Shown: positions 18,736 to 27,629, counted from the first letter of the stretch. The stretch: 64,000 nucleotides of DNA from Thermus tengchongensis (GCF_021462405.1 NZ_JAKEDU010000001.1:310001-374000), one strand, 5' to 3'. Program-made: numbers and translations. Notes: generated by a model from the sequence alone, not told the origin.

Positions 18736-20596
18736 GGCGGAAGAGCGGCTTTGGGCCCCGGAAGAGGTGCGCCGCAAGGCGAACCTCCAGAACTTCCCTG
18801 AAGTGTACCGGCGAAGCCTCGAGGACCCCGAGGGCTTCTGGGGGGAATGGGCCCGGAGGTTCTACTGGGAGAAGCCCTTTGAAAAGGTGTTGGAGTGGAA
18901 CCTTCCCGAGCACCGCTGGTTCTTGGGGGGCACCACCAACGCCGTCTACAACGCCCTGGAGCGCAACGTGGAAAGGGGCCTCAGGAACAAGGTGGCCCTT
19001 CTCTACCTCTCCGAGGACGGGCGGGAGGAGAAGCTCACCTACGGGGAACTCCTGGACCGGGTGCGGCGCCTGGCCACGGGGCTTAGACGCCTGGGGGTAG
19101 AGAAGGGGGACCGGGTGGTCATCTACATGCCCTTAACCCTCGAGGGCGTCCTATCCATGCTGGCCACCGCCTACCTGGGGGCCATCCACAGCGTGGTCTA
19201 CGCGGGGCTCGGGGTGGCCGCCCTTAGGGAGCGCATCCTGGACGCGGGGGCCAAGCTCCTCATCGCCGGGGACGTGAGCTACCGCCGGGGCAAGGGGGTG
19301 GACCTCCGCTCCATCGTGGAGGAGGCCATCCGGGACCTGCCCCTAAAGGTGGTCTGGTTCCAACGGGCCATCCGGGCGGAGCTTCCCGAGGGGCATTATG
19401 ACTTTCAGGAAATCCTCTGGGGAAGCCCCCCGGAGGCCCGGGCGGAGATGGTGGAAGCGGAGCACCCCCTTTTCATCCTCTACACCTCGGGCTCCACGGG
19501 CAAGCCCAAGGGCGTGGTGCACGTGCACGGGGGGTACATGGTGGGCACCACCTACCACCTGCGCACCTTCTTTGACGTGAAAGACGACGACGTCTACTGG
19601 GCCACCAGCGACATCGGCTGGATCGTGGGCCACTCCTACATCGTCTACGCCCCCCTTCTGGAAGGGGTGACCAGCGTCCTCAGGGAGGGCGCCCCCGACT
19701 ACCCCGACCCTGGGGCCTTCTGGAAGGTGGTGGAGCGCCACCGGGTGAACGTGATGTTCACCGCCCCCACGGCGGTGCGCCTCTTCATGAAGTACGGCCC
19801 CGAGTGGCCCAAGAAATACGACCTCTCCTCCTTGCGCCTCATCGCCGTGGCCGGGGAACCCTTGAACCCCGAGGCCCTACGCTGGGCCTACACGCACCTG
19901 ATGGCAGAGGGCCAAAGGGGCTTTGTGGCCGACAACTGGTGGCAGACGGAGCTGGGGGGGCCCACCCTGGGCACGCCCCTGACCCTTCCCGCCAAGCCGG
20001 GCTTCGCCGGGGTGGCCCTCCCCGGGGTGGAGGCGGCGGTGGTGGACGAGGACGGGAAGCCGGTACCCCCGGGCCAGGGCGGGCTTTTGGTGCTCAAGCG
20101 CCCCTTTCCCCACATGATGCGCACCGTTTGGGGCAACCACGACCGCTACCTCCAGTACTGGCGGGAAGTGCCCGGGAACGTCTACGTGGCAGGCGATGTG
20201 GCCAGCGAGGACGAGGAGGGTTACTTCAGCGTCCTGGGCCGGGCGGACGACGTCCTCAACGTGGCGGGCCACCGCATCGGCACCGCGGACGTGGAAAGCG
20301 CCCTGGTCTCCCACCCCGCCGTGGCTGAAGCCGCCGTCATCGGGGTGCCCGACCCCCTCAAGGGGGAAGCCATCAAGGCCTTTGTGGTCCTCCGCCTGGG
20401 CCAGGCTCCCTCAGAGGAGCTCAAGGAAAACCTGGTGGCCCACGTCCGTCGGGAGCTGGGGCCCATCGCCACCCCCTCGGAGGTGGTTTTCCTGGACAAA
20501 CTACCAAAGACCCGCTCGGGTAAGATCCTGCGCCGCTTGCTTAAGGCCCAGGAGCTGGGCAGGGATCCAGGGGATCTCTCCACGCTTGAGGAATGA
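18713..20596 (+). CDS. Acetyl-CoA synthetase paralogue (short-chain acyl-CoA synthetase)
   Basis: A second full-length Acs-type enzyme, 627 residues. Motifs: [30 protein letters not shown] (pocket tryptophans kept), [16 protein letters not shown] and TRSGKILRRLLKA. All catalytic positions are standard, so it should make acyl-CoA, but the pocket flank (ELGGPTLGTPLTLPAKPGF) is closer to the fusion protein than to Acs and may mark another short acid such as propionate. The start at 18713 is set by GGAGGAGG just upstream; it overlaps the fusion gene by 23 bases. Confidence 0.9.
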   Translation: MAVQKLLKAEERLWAPEEVRRKANLQNFPEVYRRSLEDPEGFWGEWARRFYWEKPFEKVLEWNLPEHRWFLGGTTNAVYNALERNVERGLRNKVALLYLSEDGREEKLTYGELLDRVRRLATGLRRLGVEKGDRVVIYMPLTLEGVLSMLATAYLGAIHSVVYAGLGVAALRERILDAGAKLLIAGDVSYRRGKGVDLRSIVEEAIRDLPLKVVWFQRAIRAELPEGHYDFQEILWGSPPEARAEMVEAEHPLFILYTSGSTGKPKGVVHVHGGYMVGTTYHLRTFFDVKDDDVYWATSDIGWIVGHSYIVYAPLLEGVTSVLREGAPDYPDPGAFWKVVERHRVNVMFTAPTAVRLFMKYGPEWPKKYDLSSLRLIAVAGEPLNPEALRWAYTHLMAEGQRGFVADNWWQTELGGPTLGTPLTLPAKPGFAGVALPGVEAAVVDEDGKPVPPGQGGLLVLKRPFPHMMRTVWGNHDRYLQYWREVPGNVYVAGDVASEDEEGYFSVLGRADDVLNVAGHRIGTADVESALVSHPAVAEAAVIGVPDPLKGEAIKAFVVLRLGQAPSEELKENLVAHVRRELGPIATPSEVVFLDKLPKTRSGKILRRLLKAQELGRDPGDLSTLEE

Positions 20597-20628
20597 TCCA
20601 AGATAATCCCCGGTCAGCAACCTGGGAA

Positions 20629-20643
20629 CCCCAAACCGTGGGG
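20629..20643 (+). terminator. Weak hairpin after the Acs paralogue
   Basis: Five-base-pair stem CCCCA-AACCG-TGGGG about 33 bases after the stop codon, followed by an A-rich rather than a U-rich stretch. It is a poor terminator candidate but the only structure before the next promoter. Confidence 0.25.
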
Positions 20644-20677
20644 CCTAATAAAAACTGCGCATTTGCAGGTATTCGCC

Positions 20678-20720
20678 AAAGCTTCCTTTTCTTGACGCCC
20701 TGGTGGAGGGGAGTTAATAT
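20678..20720 (+). promoter_or_regulatory. Promoter of the DUF4212-symporter operon with 19-bp locus element
   Basis: TTGACG (20692-20697) and TAATAT (20715-20720) have a 17-base spacer. The sequence AAAGCTTCCTTTTCTTGAC (20678-20696) matches 17 of 19 bases of the element upstream of the fusion gene, in the same position relative to -35. A leader of about 70 bases precedes the ATG at 20796. Confidence 0.7.
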
Positions 20721-20795
20721 TCGCCCAGCAAGCAGGATGTGGGGTTACGCAAGGGACCAAAGCCCCTGCTTGCCTTTTACTGGGAGGTGAGGCGT

Positions 20796-21071
20796 ATGGA
20801 CGGAGTTCCGGAAGCGGTCAAGGAGTGGTACTGGCAGGAAGTCAAGCGGCTCACCCTGCGTTCGCTCTTCTACTGGATCCTTATCGCCATCGTCTTGCCG
20901 GTGCTCTCCCCCCTTTTCAAGGGGGTTGTCATTGGCCCCCTGCCCTCCTTGCACTGGTATATCAACGGCTTCATCGTGATCGCGCTGGGCGTGATCCTCA
21001 TCTTCTGGTATGCCGCCCGCATGAACCGCCTGGATCAGGAATTGGAGAGGAAGCTAAAGGAAGGGAGGTAA
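20796..21071 (+). CDS. DUF4212 small subunit of a sodium:solute symporter
   Basis: A 91-residue protein with two membrane spans (LFYWILIAIVLPVLSPLF and WYINGFIVIALGVILIFWYAARM) and a basic C-terminal tail. This is the DUF4212 (small SSS partner) family, encoded directly before VC_2705-type symporters in many bacteria. The start at 20796 follows GGGAGGTGAGG; an upstream in-frame start lacks a ribosome site and would add 19 residues. The next gene starts three bases after its stop. Confidence 0.88.
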   Translation: MDGVPEAVKEWYWQEVKRLTLRSLFYWILIAIVLPVLSPLFKGVVIGPLPSLHWYINGFIVIALGVILIFWYAARMNRLDQELERKLKEGR

Positions 21072-21074
21072 GAC

Positions 21075-22835
21075 ATGGCTCCAGCAAAGGGCATGTCACC
21101 CGTGGTGCGCAATCCTTTAATGACTGCTGTTGCGGTGGTCCTCTTGGCCATCCTGGCTTATCCAGTGGGGGGCCAGTACCTGACCTCTCTGGTGCTCATC
21201 ATCGGCAGCATCCTGGTCTACCTGGTCCTGGCCCTTACCCTTCGCTCCCAGGCAGCCGCCGACTTCTACGTGGCGGGGCGCTCCATTCCCGCCGTGGTGA
21301 ACGGAGCAGCGACCGCCGCCGACTGGATGTCGGCAGCCAGTTTCCTCTCCATGGCAGGGATCATCGCCTTCCTAGGCTTTGACGCCCTGCCCTACGTGAT
21401 CGGCTGGACCCTGGGTTACACCCTCATGGCCTTTACCATTGCTCCCTTTGTGCGCAAGTCCGGAACCTACACGGTGCCGGAACTCATAGAGCGCCTGGCG
21501 GGCAACTGGTCCACAGCCCGGGTTATCGCTGTGCTCATGGTCTTCATCACCTCGCTCACCTACCTCACGGCCCAGCTAGTGGGGGTGGGCGTGGTCTTCT
21601 CCCGTTTCCTGGGCATCCCCGCCACCATCGCCGTGTTCGTGGGCGTATTCGGAGCCTTGGCCTACGCCTGGACCAGCGGTTGGCGCAGCATCACTTGGGT
21701 GCAGTTCGTCCAGTACTGGGTGCTCATCTCCATGTACCTCCTGCCGGTACTCATTGCCAGCGCTTCCCTAGGACTTCTCCCCATACCTCACCTGCAGTAT
21801 GGGCCCCTTCTGACACAAGTGGAGGCACGGGAGGCCGCCGCAGGCGTTAGCCCCTTGTGGACCGAGCCCCTGGCCCGGCCCTTCGCCGGGGGCACGGGGA
21901 TGCTGAACTGGATCCTAGCCGCCCTGGTCCTCATGCTGGGCACCATGGGCCTGCCCCACATCCTGGTGCGCTTCTACACCGTCACCAACGTGCACGCCGC
22001 CCGCCTCAGCGTGGGCTGGGCCCTTCTCTTCATCGGCCTCCTCTACACCACCGCCTCCATCTACGCCGCCATCGCCCGGCTTTCCATCAGCAACCTCTGG
22101 AACAAGCCTCTGGATGAGGTGATGAACACCAGCTGGATCCAAAAGTGGCTTCCCACGGGGTTGGTGAAGGTAACCGACGCCAACGGGGACGGGATCGTTC
22201 AGCCGGCCGAGCTATCCTTCCATAACGACATCGTGGTGGTGGGAATGCCGGATATGTTCGGCATGCTGTGGCTCATCTCGCCCCTGGTGGCCGTGGGTGG
22301 TCTAGCCGCTGCCCTTTCCACCGCAGACGGCCTCCTTCTGGCCATGTCCACCGCCATCTCCCGGGACATCTACAAGCGCTTCATCAACCCCCAGGCCTCG
22401 GAAGCCGGCGAGGTGGGCTTCGTGCGGGCCATGCTGGTGGTCATCGGCCTGATTGGCGGCTACCTGGGCTACCTGGCCATCAAGGATCCCGGTTTTAGCC
22501 GTTATGTGGCCCTTCTGGTGGGCTGGGCCTTCGTCTTTGCCGCTTCCACCTTTACCCCGGCCATCATGCTGGGCATCTTCTGGAAGCGGCTTAACCGCTA
22601 TGGGATCGTGGCGGGGATGATCGTGGGTATGGCCGTGGCCCTGCCCTACGTGCTGGCGGTGGGAATCTTCAACACCCAACCCCTGGTGCTCTTCGGCCAA
22701 AAAATCGGCACCATCGCCTGGGGAGCCATCTCCTTCCTGGCCAACGCTCTCACCGCCATCGTGGTTTCCCTCCTCACCCCGCCTGAGGGCAAGGAACGGG
22801 AGGCCTTTGTGGATCACATGCGCATGCCCGATTAG
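21075..22835 (+). CDS. Sodium:solute symporter, acetate/monocarboxylate-type
   Basis: A 586-residue SSS transporter with about 13 hydrophobic segments. FYVAGRSIPAVVNGAATAADWMSAASFLSMAG is the signature of the VC_2705/ActP-like branch, which imports acetate and related acids with sodium. Between two membrane segments is a perfect EF-hand-like loop, D-A-N-G-D-G-I-V-Q-P-A-E at residues 368-379, within a soluble insert. Its neighbours (Acs paralogues, DUF4212, DUF294, SSS-kinase) support acetate or propionate as substrate. Confidence 0.9.
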   Translation: MAPAKGMSPVVRNPLMTAVAVVLLAILAYPVGGQYLTSLVLIIGSILVYLVLALTLRSQAAADFYVAGRSIPAVVNGAATAADWMSAASFLSMAGIIAFLGFDALPYVIGWTLGYTLMAFTIAPFVRKSGTYTVPELIERLAGNWSTARVIAVLMVFITSLTYLTAQLVGVGVVFSRFLGIPATIAVFVGVFGALAYAWTSGWRSITWVQFVQYWVLISMYLLPVLIASASLGLLPIPHLQYGPLLTQVEAREAAAGVSPLWTEPLARPFAGGTGMLNWILAALVLMLGTMGLPHILVRFYTVTNVHAARLSVGWALLFIGLLYTTASIYAAIARLSISNLWNKPLDEVMNTSWIQKWLPTGLVKVTDANGDGIVQPAELSFHNDIVVVGMPDMFGMLWLISPLVAVGGLAAALSTADGLLLAMSTAISRDIYKRFINPQASEAGEVGFVRAMLVVIGLIGGYLGYLAIKDPGFSRYVALLVGWAFVFAASTFTPAIMLGIFWKRLNRYGIVAGMIVGMAVALPYVLAVGIFNTQPLVLFGQKIGTIAWGAISFLANALTAIVVSLLTPPEGKEREAFVDHMRMPD

Positions 22836-23173
22836 CGCTGAGCCTTACGGGGAGGCCAGACCACCCTGGCCTCCCTTTTGAACGCCGTAAGGACCAAAAG
22901 CCGGAGCCGCCCAAAGCGGAACACTTGGGTGACCGCAAGCCGGAGCCCTTCCCACTCGTCGTAACAAAAAAGCCGCTTCCCCCCTAACAGGCGTTCCAAA
23001 GGCCCGGCTGCCTCATCAAAGCAGGTAACCTTCCGCTCCAACCCTCCTCGGGTCCAGACGAAAAGGTGATAGGCAACCCCATCCTCCAAACGCCGCATCC
23101 TCCCCGGCAACCGGACAAAGCGGTCCACGTACGCCACCAGCTTGCCGTAGACGATTTCCCTCTCCTCCGCCAT
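22832..23173 (-). CDS. Hypothetical protein in the acetate locus
   Basis: A 113-residue protein that I cannot assign. It is rich in Arg and aromatic residues (VAYVDRFVRLPGRMRRLEDGVAYHLFVWTRG...), has two cysteines and no membrane segment. It is convergent with the symporter, overlapping its stop by four bases, and divergent from the DUF294 gene across 30 bases. A minus-strand TATAGT box lies seven bases before the ATG. The frame has the codon bias of the region, so it is likely real. Confidence 0.6.
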   Translation of the reverse strand: MAEEREIVYGKLVAYVDRFVRLPGRMRRLEDGVAYHLFVWTRGGLERKVTCFDEAAGPLERLLGGKRLFCYDEWEGLRLAVTQVFRFGRLRLLVLTAFKREARVVWPPRKAQR

Positions 23174-23180
23174 GTAGGTT

Positions 23181-23188
23181 ACTATAAG
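23181..23188. promoter_or_regulatory. Overlapping divergent -10 boxes
   Basis: ACTATAAG contains TATAAG for the plus-strand DUF294 gene (23183-23188) and, on the minus strand, TATAGT (23181-23186) for the small hypothetical gene. The two promoters therefore share bases and probably exclude each other. Confidence 0.5.
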
Positions 23189-23203
23189 GGCAAGCCGCTC
23201 CTC

Positions 23204-24961
23204 ATGGCCTTGGACCTAGTGGCGCAAACACCCCCCTTGGACCGGCTCCCTCGAGAGGAGCTGGAAGAACTGCTCCGCTTGGGCCACACCCTTGATCTAA
23301 CCCCGGGAACCCGTCTCTTGGAGCAAGGGGGTCACCCCTCCCAAAACCTCTACCTCCTGCTGGAAGGCCAGGTGGCCCTCTTGGATGAGGAAAGGGAAGT
23401 GGGCACCCTCGAGGCGGGGGAGTTTTTCGGCTTCCCCTCCCTCCTCTCCGGGGAGCCTCCTTCCCTAAGCGTGGTGGCCAAAACGCCGGTTAAGGTCTTG
23501 GCCCTTCCCAAGGAGGCCTTCCAACGGCTACTGGCCTATCCGGAGGTAGCCCGCTTTTTCGGCCAAGGCCTGGTGGAACGGGTCCGGCTCAGGCTGGCCC
23601 CAGCCCCCTCCCTCTTCTCGCCCGTGGGCCAGCTGGTGCGCCGCCCTCCTGCCTTCATCCCTCCCTCCGCCACCGTGGAGGAAGCAGCCAGGAAGATGCG
23701 CCAGGAAGGCATCTCCAGCCTCCTGGTGGAAGGGGATCCCCTAGGCATCCTCACCGACCGCGACCTGAGGAACCGGGTCCTGGCGGAGGGGCGGCCCCCT
23801 TCCACCCCAGTGGGGGCGGTGATGACCACCCCCCTCTTCTCCCTCCCAGCGGAAACCCCCGTCTACGAAGCCTTGGCCGCCATGGTGGAGCGGGGGATCC
23901 ATCACCTCCCCCTCACGGAAGGGGACCGGGTGGTGGGGGTGGTCACCCACACCGACCTTCTCCTGAACCAGGCGCAAAGCCCCCTTCTCCTCCTGAGGCG
24001 CATCGAGAGGCTGGAGATGGAGCGGTATAGCCTCGAGGTGGCCTCCTTGGTGGAAAGCCTCTTCCAGAGGGGCTTGGGCGGGGTGGAGATCGGCCGGGTG
24101 GTAGCCTCCCTCAACGACGCCCTCATCCGCCGCCTGGTGCGGGAGGCGGAAGCCGCCCTAGGCCCCCCTCCCGCGGCCTACGCCTTTTTGGTCTTCGGCT
24201 CGGAGGGAAGGCGGGAGCAGGCCCTCCTTACGGACCAGGACAACGCCTTAGCCCTGGGGGGAGAAGGCCACGAGGCCTACTTCCGGGCCCTGGCGGAGCA
24301 CGTGGTGGGGGGGCTGATCCGGGCCGGGATCCCCGAGTGCAAGGGAGGGTACATGGCCACCCGCTGGCGCAAGACCCTATGGGAATGGCAGGAAACCTTC
24401 CGCCGCTGGATGGAGGCCCCCGAGCCTCAGGCCCTTCTGGAAACCCAGATCTTTTTCGACCTGCGCCGGGTGGCGGGTAGCCTCTCCCTAAGGCCTTTGG
24501 AGGAAACCATCCTAGAGGGAAGCCGGAAGGGGGTCTTCCTCTACCACCTGGCCCGGGCCAGCCTGGAGTTCCGCCCCCCTCTGGGCCTCTTCGGCCGGGT
24601 GCGCACCGAGGAGGGTTTTGTGGACCTGAAGCGGCACGCCATCGCCCCCATCGTGGCCCTGGCCCGGCTGTATGCCCTCATGGCGGGAAGCCTGGCCAAG
24701 GGCACGGTGGAGAGGTTCAAGGTGGCAGCGGAAGCAGGCACCTTAAGCCTCGAGGGAGCGGAACGCCTCGAGGAGGCCTTCCGCTTCTTCTTCGCCCTGC
24801 GCCTGAAACACCAGCTACGGGCCTTGGAAGAGGGTAAGGAGGTGAGCAACCGGGTGCTTTGGTCCAGCCTATCCCCCGGGGAACGGCGGAAGGCCCTCGA
24901 GGGCTTCCGGGCCATCGCCGAGATGCAGGAAAGCACCGCAAACCGCTTCCAGCTGCGATGA
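23204..24961 (+). CDS. cNMP-like / CBS pair / DUF294 nucleotidyltransferase-like protein
   Basis: A 585-residue cytoplasmic signalling protein. Residues 5-125 form a cyclic-nucleotide-binding-like domain, but the phosphate-binding Arg motif is replaced (GEPPSLSVVA), so cAMP binding is doubtful. Residues about 150-265 hold two CBS motifs. About 320-450 is the DUF294 nucleotidyltransferase fold with FGSEGRREQALLTDQDN, and a helical DUF294 C-terminal domain follows. Such proteins are commonly encoded beside SSS symporters. The start at 23204 gives the family N-terminus; an upstream extension would overlap the divergent gene. Confidence 0.87.
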   Translation: MALDLVAQTPPLDRLPREELEELLRLGHTLDLTPGTRLLEQGGHPSQNLYLLLEGQVALLDEEREVGTLEAGEFFGFPSLLSGEPPSLSVVAKTPVKVLALPKEAFQRLLAYPEVARFFGQGLVERVRLRLAPAPSLFSPVGQLVRRPPAFIPPSATVEEAARKMRQEGISSLLVEGDPLGILTDRDLRNRVLAEGRPPSTPVGAVMTTPLFSLPAETPVYEALAAMVERGIHHLPLTEGDRVVGVVTHTDLLLNQAQSPLLLLRRIERLEMERYSLEVASLVESLFQRGLGGVEIGRVVASLNDALIRRLVREAEAALGPPPAAYAFLVFGSEGRREQALLTDQDNALALGGEGHEAYFRALAEHVVGGLIRAGIPECKGGYMATRWRKTLWEWQETFRRWMEAPEPQALLETQIFFDLRRVAGSLSLRPLEETILEGSRKGVFLYHLARASLEFRPPLGLFGRVRTEEGFVDLKRHAIAPIVALARLYALMAGSLAKGTVERFKVAAEAGTLSLEGAERLEEAFRFFFALRLKHQLRALEEGKEVSNRVLWSSLSPGERRKALEGFRAIAEMQESTANRFQLR

Positions 24962-25134
24962 AGGAGAGAGCTCTTGCCCTTTTCCTCTTGGCCCTTTTCC
25001 TTTTTCTCTTCCCCGTAAGCCTGGTCTTCCCTGCGCCCCTTGGGCCCCAGGGGCTTCCTCCCCTCTACCTCTACCTTTACGTCTCCTGGGGGCTGGTGGT
25101 CCTCTTGGCCTACCTCCTGTTCCGCCGCCCATGA
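24958..25134 (+). CDS. Small two-span membrane protein
   Basis: A 58-residue hydrophobic protein with two spans (LALFLLALFLFLFPVSLVF and LYLYLYVSWGLVVLLAYLLF). Its ATG overlaps the DUF294 stop (ATGA), and its last four bases overlap the kinase start, so it is coupled on both sides. Small two-span proteins often precede SSS-type proteins. It may be the partner of the kinase's transporter-like domain, as DUF4212 is for the symporter. Confidence 0.7.
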   Translation: MKERALALFLLALFLFLFPVSLVFPAPLGPQGLPPLYLYLYVSWGLVVLLAYLLFRRP

Positions 25135-27629
25135 ACCCCCTTGTCCTCTTGCTGAGCCTTTTCCTGTACCTGGGCCTCCTTTTCCTGGTGGCTCTCCTGG
25201 GGGAAGGACGGTGGCGTTCCCTGGCCCAAAGCCCCTGGGCGTACACCCTTTCCCTGGCGGTCTACGCCACCGCCTGGACCTTCATGGGAAGCGTGGGCTG
25301 GGCGGCCACGGAGGGGGCCAGCTTCCTCCCCATCTACCTGGGGCCCACCCTGGTCCTCCTCCTGTGGCCGTTTCTCCAGGAAAGATTGCTTTCCCTGGCC
25401 CGCGCCCACCGCCTCACCTCCTGGGCCGATTTCCTTTACCTGCGCTTCGGCCACGGCCTCCTCGGCCCCCTGGCCGCCGGTTTTCTGGTGGTGGGCCTCC
25501 TTCCCTACCTGGCCCTGCAACTCAAGGCCATCGCCCAGGCCTTCCTCTTCCTAAGGGGCGAGGAGGAGCCCCTCACGGACATCGCCCTTCCCACCGCCTT
25601 GCTCCTGGCCCTCTTCGCGATCCTCTTCGGCACCCGCCGCCTGGATCCCTCGGAACGGCACCAGGGCCTGGTGCTGGCGGTGGCCTTTGAATCTTTGGTG
25701 AAGCTGCTGGCCCTCCTCCTCGTGGGAGGGGTGGTCCTGTGGCAGCTGGGAAGCCCCTTCCCCAAGCTCCAGAACCGCCCTGAGCTCCTCTCCCTCCTCC
25801 TCCCCCCGGAAGGCCTTGCCGGTTACCTGGAGTGGGCAAGCCTCGTCCTCCTCTCCGGCCTAGCCTTCCTCTTCCTGCCCCGGCAGTTCCACGTGAGCGT
25901 GGTGGAAAACACCGACCCTCAGCACCTTCGCCTGGCGGCCTGGGCCTTCCCCCTGTACCTTCTCCTCATCAACCTCCCCGTCCTGCCCCTGGCCCTCTTT
26001 GGCCGCCTTCTCCTGCCCGAGGGAAACCCGGATCTCTACGTGCTGGCCCTGCCCCTGGAGCTCGGGAACGGCCCCTTGGCCCTGCTTGCCTTTCTAGGGG
26101 GGGTTTCGGCAGCCACGGCCATGGTGGTGGTGGAAAGCCTGGCCCTTTCCATCCTCATCTCCAACCATCTCCTTTCCCCCCTCCTCCTCCGCTTCCGGGC
26201 TCTGGGAAGCCTCCTCCTTTGGCGGAGGATCTCCATTCTGACGGTGATGCTTCTGGCCTACCTCTACTTCCGCCTGGCGGGAGAAGCTTACGCCCTGGTG
26301 GCCATGGGCCTCATTTCCTTTGTGGCCGTGGCCCAGCTGGCCCCGGCGGGCCTCCTGGGGCTCTTCTGGAAGGGAGCCACCCCTCAAGGGGCCCTAGCCG
26401 GCTTGCTAGGAGGCATAGCCGTTTGGGCCTATACCCTATTTCTCCCGGCGCTGGCCCGCTCGGGGTGGCTCCCTCCCTTCTTTCTGGAAGGCCCCCACCC
26501 CCTCTTGCGGCCGGAGGGGCTCCTGGGAGTCCGGGGCCTGGACCCCGTGACCCACGGCTTTCTGGCAAGCCTCACCCTAAATCTGGCCCTCACCCTGGGG
26601 GTTTCCCTCTTCACCCGGCGGATGGCCCTGCAGGAGGAACGCACGGGGGAGGTGGAGGAGCTGGCCGCCCTTCTCCGACGGGTCTTGGGGCCGGAGGCGG
26701 AGGAAAGCTTCCGCCATCAGGCGCGGGCCCTGCCGGGCCGGGAAGCGGCGGGCCTTGCGGAAACCCTGTTGGCGGGCTCCGTGGGCCCCGCCACCGCCAA
26801 GCTCCTCCTCCTCTCCGTTACCCGGGCGGTTCCCCCAGAAGCCCTGCGGGAGGAGGTGGAGGAGGCGGCCCGGGAGTCCCGGGAACTTCGGGCTTACGCT
26901 CAGGCCCTCGAGGAGGCCCGGAGGGAGCTCGCCGAGGCCTACGAGCGCCTGAAGGCCCTGGACCAGGCCAAGGACGAGCTCTTGGCTGCGGTCTCCCACG
27001 AGCTCAAAACCCCGCTCACCGCCGTGCGGGCCCTGGCGGAGATCCTCGAGGCCAACCCCGACCTTTCCGAGGAGGAGCGTGGGCGCTTCGTGTCCCTTCT
27101 GGCCAAGGAAACCGTCCGGCTCTCCCGCCTGGTGGAGGAGATCCTGGCCTACACCCGGCTCCAGGCGGGCGTGCCCCTCGCCCGCAGTCCCACGGACCTC
27201 CGGGCCCTGGCCGTGGAAGCCCTGGCCCTGGTGGAGCCCTTGGCCCGGGAAAGGGGGATTACAATGGAGTCGCATCTGGCGGAGGTCCAAACCCTCACGG
27301 ACCGGGACCGGGTACTCCAGGTGCTTTTGAACCTCCTCCACAATGCCCTGCGCCACGCCCGAAGCCGGGTACGCCTGGAGCTTCTTGCCAATAAGGAAGT
27401 CCTCTTCCGCGTATCCGACGACGGCCCTGGGGTACCTCCCCAGGCCAGAACCCTGGTGTTTGAGCCCTTCCAGAGCTTCTCCGGAGGCACGGGCCTAGGC
27501 CTTTTCCTGGCCCGGAGGCTGGTGGAAAGCCTGGGAGGACGGATCTGGTTGGAGGAGGGGGAAGGGGCCACCTTCGCCTTCACCCTCCCCTTGGAGGTGG
27601 AGCATGAGGATTCTGGTGGTGGACGATGA
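25131..27629 (+). CDS. Histidine kinase with SSS-transporter sensor domain (CrbS-like)
   Basis: An 832-residue membrane kinase. Residues 1 to about 500 form a 12- to 13-span SSS transporter-like domain. A STAC-like helical connector (about 505-560) and a coiled coil (about 565-610) follow. The HisKA domain has phospho-acceptor His623 in SHELKTPLTAVR, and the HATPase domain the DDGPGVPP and GTGLGLFLARRLVESLGG boxes. This is the layout of CrbS, the acetate-switch sensor of Vibrio and Pseudomonas. The cognate receiver gene overlaps its 3' end by 26 bases. Confidence 0.92.
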   Translation: MNPLVLLLSLFLYLGLLFLVALLGEGRWRSLAQSPWAYTLSLAVYATAWTFMGSVGWAATEGASFLPIYLGPTLVLLLWPFLQERLLSLARAHRLTSWADFLYLRFGHGLLGPLAAGFLVVGLLPYLALQLKAIAQAFLFLRGEEEPLTDIALPTALLLALFAILFGTRRLDPSERHQGLVLAVAFESLVKLLALLLVGGVVLWQLGSPFPKLQNRPELLSLLLPPEGLAGYLEWASLVLLSGLAFLFLPRQFHVSVVENTDPQHLRLAAWAFPLYLLLINLPVLPLALFGRLLLPEGNPDLYVLALPLELGNGPLALLAFLGGVSAATAMVVVESLALSILISNHLLSPLLLRFRALGSLLLWRRISILTVMLLAYLYFRLAGEAYALVAMGLISFVAVAQLAPAGLLGLFWKGATPQGALAGLLGGIAVWAYTLFLPALARSGWLPPFFLEGPHPLLRPEGLLGVRGLDPVTHGFLASLTLNLALTLGVSLFTRRMALQEERTGEVEELAALLRRVLGPEAEESFRHQARALPGREAAGLAETLLAGSVGPATAKLLLLSVTRAVPPEALREEVEEAARESRELRAYAQALEEARRELAEAYERLKALDQAKDELLAAVSHELKTPLTAVRALAEILEANPDLSEEERGRFVSLLAKETVRLSRLVEEILAYTRLQAGVPLARSPTDLRALAVEALALVEPLARERGITMESHLAEVQTLTDRDRVLQVLLNLLHNALRHARSRVRLELLANKEVLFRVSDDGPGVPPQARTLVFEPFQSFSGGTGLGLFLARRLVESLGGRIWLEEGEGATFAFTLPLEVEHEDSGGGR

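Noticed and set aside
23066-23203. Upstream extension of the cNMP-CBS-DUF294 protein
   Set aside because: It would run through the divergent 22832-23173 gene and its promoter; the family N-terminus starts at 23204.
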